NCBI GenBank assembly: GCA_964632795.1
Contig: CAZWEZ010000017.1
Location: forward strand, 1 to 48,515
DNA length: 48,515 nucleotides
Origin: CAZWEZ01 sp964632795
GTDB lineage: Bacteria; Pseudomonadota; Alphaproteobacteria; Rhodospirillales; 2-02-FULL-58-16
Direction: 5' to 3'
The notes beneath the pieces were generated by a model, which saw only the letters and a list, made by a program, of their open reading frames with translations, did not search any database and had not been told where the DNA came from. This document shows positions 38,034 through 45,025 of the stretch, piece by piece. Each line of letters starts with the position of its first letter. Position 1 is the stretch's first letter. A program made the translations under genes and the position numbers.

Positions 38034-40091
38034 CTATTGAATCCGACTCTCCTCCAGGTCACGCAAGAACTTTGCGGCTACCTCTTTTATGCCATCGATC
38101 ACCCGTCTCATCTCGCTCCTGACGATGTCTTCCATTGCCGCGGTTTTCCCGGCCTTGCTCACCCTTGCCAGATAGTACGTACCGCAAATGATACACATCA
38201 TGATGCTGCCCCGGCACAACATCTGTTCGGCCGTCGGGGAGATTCCCGGAGGCGCCAAGATACGGTTCATCTTCGCTAAATATCTCTGTTTGTATTCGTC
38301 GTCCTCCACGTCGAGGCATTCAAGGAGTCGATCGCACAATTCCTCCACGGCGCCGGCCCAATCTTCCCGGGACCACGATTTCTCGAAGGTTCCCCGCGAG
38401 TATTGTTCAAATCCCTCGAGGATGCTTTCGATTTCCCTGTCCTTGTCGAAGCCACCCGGAAGGGATACCTTGCCAGGTAATCTTGGCACCGTTCCCTCGA
38501 TGGCCACGCCGTTGCTGCAATTGAAATAATTCATTCCGCGGCGGAACCTTCGTATCGTCGTCTCGGCGGCCGTCCGCGCCCAAAGGAACGTTCCATGGGT
38601 GAAAACGGTGCCGCCGAAATTCCCCCGTCTCTCCATATTGAACGGATCGGGGGTATATTCCGCAACGCCTCCAGGCCGGTAATCGGAATCCTTTGAATGA
38701 TGGACTTCCTTGAGTGTCGTCCCGAAGTCGACCCCGAACAAATATATGTCGCCCCTGCTGAAGCCAGCGGCAAAGGAAAGGCCGGTGTTGGAGACGGTTG
38801 GGCCGACCTCGTAAAGGCTGTATCCATCGCCCAACGAAAAGATGGCCCAACTGGACAGAGCCGGGCGGAAAAACAGCACCTTTTTGGGGAAGATATCCTT
38901 GACCCGGGGATCGATCGTCGTCGAGGCGACAAGGCAGATGTCGCTGATGTCGTACTTGTCCGCTTTGTCCCTCAGCAGGTCGTAGACAATAGGGACGTTT
39001 TCCATTTCGATCTGGAAATCCGGAACGATCCCATTGCCCACAAGCACGCCGAGGGCGCTCCCGCAGGAAACCAGAATGGCGTTGTTCCGGTTTTCCCCGA
39101 TGACGTCCAAACTGGTGTCGATGGACGGTCCGGATCCGATAACGAATACCGGCATGCGGGTCGATTTCTCCATTTTCCTGAAAACAAGGGAGTCGTAGCC
39201 GCACAGATTGTTGAAGGAATTGTTTATCATGAGCATTTCGTCCTCGAGAAATCCGAGGCCCGAAACCATCACGTTTGCATCCGCCTTAACCATTTTCATG
39301 GCCAGTTCCATCGTTGAATTATTATAGTGATTGAAAACCATGGTTCCGTCGAAAAAAGGTGCTCCGTGCCCTCTGACGAAGGTCATGATCTCGGAATAAA
39401 TACTATCCGGGTTTTTCGAAATGGATATATAAAGTTGTTTATCATCGTCATTCGTGAACTTCTCGATCATTCCGGCCCAATCGAAGAAAAACATGGAATG
39501 ATACAGAAATTCCGTATTCGGCTCGATCAGTATGAGGGACTTGCAATTGGTTCTTTCCACCAGAGGCTCGATGTGCCCTCCCAATCCAACGCCGAAGACA
39601 AGCAGGAAATGCGTTTCATCATCCGACGGAACATATGTGAGCTCGATTCCATCGTCGACGGCGCGCCGCAAAATCCTGTAAACGTAATCGGCCCCGACCG
39701 GGTCCATGTTGCCGCTGGCCGGGGGAGAAAAAAGCATGCGCGTTGGACTAGCAAAGTACTCGTCGACCTGTTCTTTGGCGTGTCGGGTTGCCCCTTTTCC
39801 GTAAAGCCGGCTTCCCCTGAATTCAATGTCCGGTTCGCCATCGTCGCCAAATACCAATTGCGAATGAATATCCGACAGCCCCGAAAGCACGGCGTGGCCG
39901 CCGGGAGTAACCGTCTTGAGGGCCTCCAGGTTACGCTTGAAAAAGTCGTCCCTGTTCGGCGTTTTATTACCGTCGCGGGTTCGCTTTCCCCCTGTCGCCG
40001 GCTTCCCGCCGCCGCGGGTTCGCTTTCCCCCTGTCGCCGGCTTCCCGCCGCAGCGGGTTCGCTTTCCGCTTCTGGCCGGCTTCTTTCCCAT
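38034..40091 (-). CDS. maf: motility-associated factor glycosyltransferase Maf
   Basis: 685 aa from the ATG at 40091; the frame is open to 40172 and an ATG there is an alternative. The core is the Maf/DUF115 (PF01973) domain: MPVFVIGSGPSIDTSLDVIG, ILVSCGSALGVLVGNGIVPD, FQIEMEN and GDIYLFGVDFGTTLKEVHHS, as in Maf of Campylobacter, Helicobacter and Magnetospirillum. These enzymes attach nonulosonic acids (pseudaminic or legionaminic) to flagellin Ser/Thr, and the flagellin gene lies directly upstream. The N-terminus is a basic 13-residue tandem repeat (GGGKPATGGKRTR) not seen in the family generally. It is co-directional with flagellin, separated by a hairpin at 40242-40265. Confidence 0.9.
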   Translation of the reverse strand: MGKKPARSGKRTRCGGKPATGGKRTRGGGKPATGGKRTRDGNKTPNRDDFFKRNLEALKTVTPGGHAVLSGLSDIHSQLVFGDDGEPDIEFRGSRLYGKGATRHAKEQVDEYFASPTRMLFSPPASGNMDPVGADYVYRILRRAVDDGIELTYVPSDDETHFLLVFGVGLGGHIEPLVERTNCKSLILIEPNTEFLYHSMFFFDWAGMIEKFTNDDDKQLYISISKNPDSIYSEIMTFVRGHGAPFFDGTMVFNHYNNSTMELAMKMVKADANVMVSGLGFLEDEMLMINNSFNNLCGYDSLVFRKMEKSTRMPVFVIGSGPSIDTSLDVIGENRNNAILVSCGSALGVLVGNGIVPDFQIEMENVPIVYDLLRDKADKYDISDICLVASTTIDPRVKDIFPKKVLFFRPALSSWAIFSLGDGYSLYEVGPTVSNTGLSFAAGFSRGDIYLFGVDFGTTLKEVHHSKDSDYRPGGVAEYTPDPFNMERRGNFGGTVFTHGTFLWARTAAETTIRRFRRGMNYFNCSNGVAIEGTVPRLPGKVSLPGGFDKDREIESILEGFEQYSRGTFEKSWSREDWAGAVEELCDRLLECLDVEDDEYKQRYLAKMNRILAPPGISPTAEQMLCRGSIMMCIICGTYYLARVSKAGKTAAMEDIVRSEMRRVIDGIKEVAAKFLRDLEESRIQ
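39974..40090 (-). repeat. 39-bp tandem repeat, three copies
   Basis: Units at 39974-40012, 40013-40051 and 40052-40090, the third diverged. The first two are identical apart from a few bases. They encode the 13-residue unit GGGKPATGGKRTR in the Maf N-terminus. Repeat number might vary between strains. Confidence 0.85.
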
Positions 40092-40241
40092 CTTCCGGAT
40101 ACTCCGTTGTTCCCGCTGACCTGCTGGCCGCCGATAGGCGGCCAACGCTTCGCCGAACCCCTTGAATAACATCCAACCGGATTTACCGAAAGGGTGTTAT
40201 CGGGCGGGGTAATTTATCGGATTTTGTATCAGGCATAATGG

Positions 40242-40265
40242 AAAGGGGGGCCGAGGCCCCCCTTT
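40242..40265 (-). terminator. hairpin after flagellin
   Basis: Arms AAAGGGGGGCC and GGCCCCCCTTT with a 2-base loop, 25 bases beyond the flagellin stop codon (flagellin is read on the minus strand). A short T run (TTTCC) follows on that strand. It could partly terminate flagellin transcription ahead of maf. Confidence 0.65.
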
Positions 40266-40289
40266 TCCGTTGCTTTTGGCAAACCGATC

Positions 40290-41462
40290 CTACCTGAACA
40301 GGGCCAGGATCCCTTGCTCCGCCTGACCGGCGAACGACAGGGCGCTGATCCCCAACTGCTGGCGGGTCTGCAGGGCCAGCAGGTTGGCGCCTTCCTCGTT
40401 GAGGTCGGCCAGGGTCAGCTTGTCGGACCCCCCTTGCAGGGTGTTGACGTAGCTTTCGGTGAACTCCAGCCGGGTCTGAAGAATAGCCACGTTGGAACCC
40501 AGGGTCTGGGACTTGGTCCTCAGCGTGGTCAACGCCGAATCCAGATCGGTGATCAGGGAGTTGATCTGGGCGGTCAAGTTGGAATCGATGACGTACTGCC
40601 CGGCGACGTTCCCAACGGTGACCGAAGCGCCAGTCGTAACGTCGGTGAATACAGCCTGGCCAGAAAGCACGTTCGAGGCTGCTTCGATCGTCAGGGTCAA
40701 AGTCTCGCCTACCGCGAACGTCATCGTGTTGGTAAAAGTCGCCGATGTCATGAGCGCCGTACCAACGGATATTGTCACCGTGTTAGTGCCATAGGTGAAC
40801 GTATGATCGCCCGTCGCAAACGTGAAGGCGGATCCGTAGGCAAATGTCAAGTCGATCGTCTGTCCGGTGGAAGCCGTAAAGGCCGTGGCGAAGTCATACG
40901 AGAACATCAGCGCCGTGCCGGTCGTCTCCCCGGCGGTCACGGCTTGCCGGACCGCGAGTCCGGCGCCGCCCTCGGTGATGTCGACCGAGTTGACGGACAA
41001 CGTCGAGGCGGTGTCGGTGCTGAAGCTGACGGTCAGCGTGGAGCCCGTGCCGTTGACCAGGTTGAGGCCCTGATAGCTGGCGTCGGACGCCAGGTTGGCG
41101 ATCTGGGTCCTGAGGTCGTTGAACTGACTTACCAGTTCGGAGATGGTGGACGAGGTGGACGACTTGGAGGCCAGCGCCAGACCTTTCATCTGGCCGACGA
41201 TGTCCTCGATCGCCTCGGCGCCGTCGAGCGCCGCGGTCAGGGTGCTGATGCCCTGGTCGATCCCCGACTTCTTTTCGTTGAAGTCCGAGGCCCGGTCCGA
41301 GAGCGTCTTGGCCTGGAAGAACTTGACCGGGTCGTCGATCGGGCCGGCAACCTCGAGGCCCGTGGCCAGACGGCCCTGGGTCCGCTCGATCAGCCTGGTC
41401 GTCCCTTGAAGTGAAAGAAGGCTGCTCCGAACGGCAGCCGACAGGGTTACTTGATCAGCCAT
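40290..41462 (-). CDS. fliC: flagellin
   Basis: 390 aa. The N-terminal helix (AAVRSSLLSLQGTTRLIERT, TGLEVAGPIDDPVKFFQAKT) and the C-terminal helix (EEGANLLALQTRQQLGISAL, FAGQAEQGILALF) are the D0/D1 regions of alphaproteobacterial flagellins. The middle (residues ~150-300), rich in Thr, Ser and Ala, would be the exposed domain and offers many Ser/Thr sites for O-glycosylation by the adjacent Maf and GT41 proteins. Start ATG at 41462 with AAAGGAG eight bases upstream. There is a leader with a hairpin and a candidate promoter. Only one flagellin gene is in the window. Confidence 0.95.
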   Translation of the reverse strand: MADQVTLSAAVRSSLLSLQGTTRLIERTQGRLATGLEVAGPIDDPVKFFQAKTLSDRASDFNEKKSGIDQGISTLTAALDGAEAIEDIVGQMKGLALASKSSTSSTISELVSQFNDLRTQIANLASDASYQGLNLVNGTGSTLTVSFSTDTASTLSVNSVDITEGGAGLAVRQAVTAGETTGTALMFSYDFATAFTASTGQTIDLTFAYGSAFTFATGDHTFTYGTNTVTISVGTALMTSATFTNTMTFAVGETLTLTIEAASNVLSGQAVFTDVTTGASVTVGNVAGQYVIDSNLTAQINSLITDLDSALTTLRTKSQTLGSNVAILQTRLEFTESYVNTLQGGSDKLTLADLNEEGANLLALQTRQQLGISALSFAGQAEQGILALFR

Positions 41463-41495
41463 TTTGCTAACTCCTTTCTAGAGTTACTGCGTAAC

Positions 41496-41511
41496 GAGGG
41501 GTTCTCCCCTC
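41496..41511 (-). promoter_or_regulatory. leader hairpin of flagellin mRNA
   Basis: GAGGGG-AGAA-CCCCTC on the minus strand: a perfect 6-base stem with a 4-base loop, ~34 bases before the start codon. In Caulobacter the flagellin leader is the target of FlbT, which works with FlaF. It is a candidate binding site for such control here. Confidence 0.45.
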
Positions 41512-41549
41512 TGCCGGGCGGGGCATGCTGCCCACAGCCAAGCAAATGT

Positions 41550-41578
41550 ATTCTAACCAATCGCGATCCGAAAATCAA
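41550..41578 (-). promoter_or_regulatory. candidate flagellin promoter
   Basis: On the minus strand TTGATT (41573-41578), a 17-base spacer and TAGAAT (41550-41555). The implied leader is ~80 bases and includes the hairpin. A sigma-54 site with correct spacing was not found. Confidence 0.35.
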
Positions 41579-41750
41579 TGGGAAATCAACAATCACGTAT
41601 TGGCGACGTCCCGTGGGGTGGCGATTCGAGGGCCCGCGCCGGGATTTTTGGTTGAACATTGCCGCCAAAGCCTTCACCTTTGGCGACCCGATGGTGGTTG
41701 AAATCGTTGCAACCACTTGATTTTCTTGACCTAAAGAGGAGGTGGCGCCT

Positions 41751-42791
41751 TTGTGGCTCTCGAATTTCTACGACCTGTCGATCAGTTTGAGCGGCAAGTC
41801 GATCCTGGTCACCGGCGGAACAGGGTCCTTCGGCAAGCGTTTCGTGAGAACGATCCTGGAGCGCTATGACGTCCGCAAGCTCATCGTCTATTCCCGTGAC
41901 GAGCTCAAGCAGTACGAGATGCAGCAGGAATTCAGCCCCGATGAGCATTCCTGCCTGCGTTACTTCATCGGCGACGTGCGCGACCGCGACCGCCTGGAGA
42001 TGGCCCTGCGCGACGTCGACATCGTGATCCACGCCGCCGCCCTCAAGCACGTCCCGGCGGCCGAGTACAACCCCACGGAATGCATCCGCACCAACATCTT
42101 CGGGGCCGAGAACGTGGTCCACGCCGCCCTTCACAACGGGGCCGAGCGGGTCATCGCGCTGTCCACCGACAAGGCGGTCAACCCGATCAACCTGTACGGC
42201 GCTTCCAAGCTGGCCTCGGACAAGGTCTTCGTCGCCGCCAACAACCTGGCCGGGACCACCGGGACCATGTTCTCGGTGGTCCGCTACGGCAACGTGGTCG
42301 GCTCGCGGGGCAGCGTGGTGCTGCTGTTCGAGCGCCTGGTCCGCGAAGGCGCCGACAGCCTGCCGATCACCGACCCCCGCATGACCCGGTTCTGGATCAC
42401 CCTCCAGCAGGGGGTGGACTTCGTCATCTCGTGCCTCAACAACATGCAGGGCGGCGAGGTCTTCGTGCCCAAGATCCCGAGCATGAAGATGACCGACCTC
42501 GCCACCTGCCTGGCTCCTGATCTGCCCCAAAAAGTAGTCGGCATCCGCCCCGGAGAGAAGCTGCACGAGGTCCTGACCACCGAGGACGATGCCCCCAACA
42601 CCTACGAGCTCACGGACCGCTTCATCATCGAGCCGACGTTCCCGTTCTGGAGCCGCAAGCCGGTCGAGGCCGGCGCCGCCGAGCCGTTGCAGGCGGTGCG
42701 GGTCGCCGAGGGCTTCCGCTACGCCAGCGACACCAACGACCGCTGGCTCGACGACAAGGGGTTGCGTCGGTTGATGTCGGAACCCCGCTGA
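41751..42791 (+). CDS. pseB: UDP-N-acetylglucosamine 4,6-dehydratase (inverting), PseB
   Basis: 346 aa from a TTG at 41751, chosen because GAGGAG lies nine bases upstream; a GTG at 41742 directly abuts that site and is less likely. The Rossmann motif SILVTGGTGSFGKRFVRTIL and the catalytic ALSTDKAVNPINLYGASKLA (Lys and Tyr) identify PseB. IRPGEKLHEVLTTEDDA near the C-terminus is also typical. It converts UDP-GlcNAc to UDP-2-acetamido-2,6-dideoxy-beta-L-arabino-hexos-4-ulose, the first step of pseudaminic acid synthesis. It is divergent from flagellin, and its stop overlaps the pseC start. Confidence 0.93.
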   Translation: MWLSNFYDLSISLSGKSILVTGGTGSFGKRFVRTILERYDVRKLIVYSRDELKQYEMQQEFSPDEHSCLRYFIGDVRDRDRLEMALRDVDIVIHAAALKHVPAAEYNPTECIRTNIFGAENVVHAALHNGAERVIALSTDKAVNPINLYGASKLASDKVFVAANNLAGTTGTMFSVVRYGNVVGSRGSVVLLFERLVREGADSLPITDPRMTRFWITLQQGVDFVISCLNNMQGGEVFVPKIPSMKMTDLATCLAPDLPQKVVGIRPGEKLHEVLTTEDDAPNTYELTDRFIIEPTFPFWSRKPVEAGAAEPLQAVRVAEGFRYASDTNDRWLDDKGLRRLMSEPR

Positions 42792-44026
42792 TGGCCGGCG
42801 GCCCTCCGGCTTCCGGGTTCCTGCCCTATGGCCGCCAGTCGGTCGACGAGGACGACGTCGCCGCCGTCGCCGAGGTGCTGCGCGGCGACTGGCTGACCAC
42901 CGGCCCCGCCGTCGAGGCCTTCGAGACCGCCTTCGCGGAGCGCCTCGGGGCCCGCTTCGCCGTCGCCTGCTCCAGCGGCACCGCCGCCCTCCACCTGTCG
43001 GCGCTGGCCCTCGGCCTGGGTCCCGGCGTGCGGGTGGTGGTGCCGAGCCTGACCTTCCTCGCCACCGCCAACGCCGTGCGCTACGTCGGCGCCGAGGTAA
43101 CCTTCGCCGACGTCGACGCCGACAGCGGCCTGATGGGGGCCCGCCACCTGGCGGCCGCCCTCGACGGCCAGGATGGCGCCGTCAAGGCGGTGTTCCCGGT
43201 CCACCTCAACGGCCAGGTCGGCGATCCCGAGGCGGTCGCCGGAATCGCCGCCGAGCGCGGCCTGAAGGTGGTGGAGGACGCCTGCCACGCGCTTGGGGCC
43301 GACTACCGGGGGAATGCGGTCGGCGCCTGCCGCCACGCCGACATGGCGGTGTTCTCCCTGCACCCGATCAAGACCATCACCATGGGCGAAGGGGGGGTGG
43401 TGACGACCAACGACGGCGACCTCGACGGCCGGCTGAGGCGGCTGCGCAACCACGGCATGAGTCGCGACGCGGCGGCCTTCGACAGCCCCGAGCTGGCCTT
43501 CGCCGCCGACGGCCGGCCCAACCCCTGGTACTACGAGATGGCCGAGCTGGGCTTCAACTACCGGGCCAGCGACATCCACTGCGCGTTGGGCCTCAGCCAG
43601 CTCGCCAAGCTGGACGCCTTCGCCGCCGCCCGCCTCGACCTGGCGGCGCGCTACGACAACGCCCTGGCCCCCCTGGCGCCGACGGTGCGGCCGATCTCGC
43701 GGACCGCCGGCTGTTCGCCGGCATGGCATCTCTACGTCGCCCTGATCGATTTTGCCGGCGCCGGCGTGGCGCGGGCCGAACTGGTCGAGCGGCTGCGGGC
43801 GCGGGGCATCGGCACCCAGGTCCACTACCTGCCGCTCCACCGCCAGCCCTACTACCGCCGGCGCTACGGCGAGCAAAGCCTGCCCGGGGCCGACGCCTAC
43901 TACGCGCGCTGTCTGAGCCTGCCGCTGTTCGCCACCATGACCGGGGCCGACGTCGAGAGGGTCGTCGCCGCCCTGGCCGAGGAACTGGCGATCCCTATAC
44001 CAACCTGCACTGATAATGACCCATAG
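42791..44026 (+). CDS. pseC: UDP-4-amino-sugar transaminase PseC
   Basis: 411 aa. DegT/DnrJ/EryC1 fold: the PLP Lys is in FSLHPIKTITMGEGG near residue 195, and FAVACSSGTAALHLS with EDACHALGADY bind PLP. Start LPYGRQSVDEDDVAAVAEVL is standard. It aminates the PseB product with glutamate as donor. The last nine residues (IPTCTDNDP) and the stop codon lie in the palindromic element starting at 43997, so the native C-terminus appears to have been replaced by the insertion; the enzyme core is complete. Its ATG overlaps the pseB stop. Confidence 0.92.
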   Translation: MAGGPPASGFLPYGRQSVDEDDVAAVAEVLRGDWLTTGPAVEAFETAFAERLGARFAVACSSGTAALHLSALALGLGPGVRVVVPSLTFLATANAVRYVGAEVTFADVDADSGLMGARHLAAALDGQDGAVKAVFPVHLNGQVGDPEAVAGIAAERGLKVVEDACHALGADYRGNAVGACRHADMAVFSLHPIKTITMGEGGVVTTNDGDLDGRLRRLRNHGMSRDAAAFDSPELAFAADGRPNPWYYEMAELGFNYRASDIHCALGLSQLAKLDAFAAARLDLAARYDNALAPLAPTVRPISRTAGCSPAWHLYVALIDFAGAGVARAELVERLRARGIGTQVHYLPLHRQPYYRRRYGEQSLPGADAYYARCLSLPLFATMTGADVERVVAALAEELAIPIPTCTDNDP

Positions 44027-44157
44027 AGACGGCTTTCCAAGGCTTTCGCCCTTGAGCGTGGTCCGCCGTGATGGCGGTCCATCACAAGGGCCGCGCGACG
44101 ACGTCCGAAAGCCTTGGAAAGCCGTCTCTATGGGTCATTATTAGTGCAGGTTGGTAT
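43997..44157. mobile_element. 161-bp palindromic MITE-like element (ATACCAAC tips)
   Basis: Arms ATACCAACCTGCACTGATAA... (43997-44048) and its reverse complement (44106-44157) match with a single mismatch over 52 bases. The centre GCCGTGATGGCGGTCCATCA is the reverse complement type of the centre at 22934-23100. The flanking TA at each tip is consistent with TA-target insertion. The left arm ends pseC and the right tip gives the AT of the next gene's ATG. Confidence 0.85.
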
Positions 44158-44926
44158 GGGCGTCACCGCAGTCATCGTCCAGGCCCGCATGGGGTCGTCG
44201 CGGTTACCCGGCAAGGTGCTGATGGAACTGGCCGGGCACACCGTGCTGGCCCACGTGCTGGAGCGCTGCCGGGCCATCGAGGGCGTCGACGTGGTGTGCT
44301 GCGCGACCACCACCGCCGGGGGCGACGACCCGGTGGCGGACGAGGCGACGCGGTGCGGGGTCGAGGTGTACCGGGGCTCCGAGAACAACCTGCTGGACCG
44401 CTACCACCGGGCCGCGGTCGAACTGGGGGCCGAGGTCGTGATGCGGGTGACCAGCGACTGCCCGCTGATCGACCCCGAGGTCGCGGCCGGAGTGCTGAGG
44501 CTGCGGGCCGCGGAAGGGGCCGACTACGCGACCAACAACATGCCGCCCTCCTGGCCCCACGGCCTCGACTGCGAGGCCTTCACCGTCCAAGCCCTGGTGC
44601 GGGCCGCCGAACGCGCCACCAAGCCCGAGGAACGCGAACACGTCACCCCCTGGCTGCGCAGCCACCCCGAGACCCGCCTGGCCAACCTAGCGGCGCCCCG
44701 CGGCGGCCTGGCCGGCCATCGCTGGACCCTGGACTATCCCGAGGACCTGCGGTTTTTCGAGGCCCTGTTCCGCTACCTGCCGCCGCCCCCGGCCCGGCCC
44801 GGGATGGAGCGAATCCTGGCGGTCCTGGAGGAGCACCCGGAGATCGCCGCCATCAACCGCATGCGCGGCGACGCCGCGCGCCATCGATTGTCGCCGGGCT
44901 GTTCCGGGAATCGGCGGCCAAGCTGA
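44156..44926 (+). CDS. SpsF-type cytidylyltransferase (copy 2)
   Basis: 256 aa. VTAVIVQARMGSSRLPGKVL is the nucleotide-binding loop of SpsF-like cytidylyltransferases, and RVTSDCPLIDPEVAAGVLR carries the metal Asp. It is paralogous to 31593-32324. Following pseB and pseC it would be expected to make a CMP-linked sugar acid, but true PseF has a different start (PARGGSKRIP type), so the exact step is unclear. The ATG at 44156 is formed by the element tip (GGTTGGTAT) plus a G; CAGG is the only ribosome-site-like sequence. The upstream extension of the frame runs through the element and is not supported. Confidence 0.82.
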   Translation: MGVTAVIVQARMGSSRLPGKVLMELAGHTVLAHVLERCRAIEGVDVVCCATTTAGGDDPVADEATRCGVEVYRGSENNLLDRYHRAAVELGAEVVMRVTSDCPLIDPEVAAGVLRLRAAEGADYATNNMPPSWPHGLDCEAFTVQALVRAAERATKPEEREHVTPWLRSHPETRLANLAAPRGGLAGHRWTLDYPEDLRFFEALFRYLPPPPARPGMERILAVLEEHPEIAAINRMRGDAARHRLSPGCSGNRRPS

Positions 44927-44949
44927 AATCCGGGGGCACCTCGAAAGCG

Positions 44950-44987
44950 AAAAAAAGCCCCGGCCCGGCAAGGTGCCGGACCGGGGC
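44950..44987 (-). terminator. intrinsic terminator of the flgE2 operon
   Basis: Arms GCCCCGGCCCGGCA and TGCCGGACCGGGGC with one G-T mismatch, a 3-base loop and a 7-base T run on the minus strand. It is 39 bases beyond the flgE2 stop, a classic Rho-independent terminator. Confidence 0.85.
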
Positions 44988-45025
44988 CAGGGGTGGGACG
45001 TGGGCTTGTAGTGATGGGTTAACGA

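Noticed and set aside
39974..40090. Possible CRISPR-like array
   Set aside because: The repeats are contiguous without spacers and in frame with Maf, so they are a coding tandem repeat.
41540..41562. Sigma-54 promoter before flagellin (CTTGGCTGTGGGCAGC on the minus strand)
   Set aside because: The GG and GC are nine, not ten, bases apart, a spacing that normally abolishes sigma-54 recognition.
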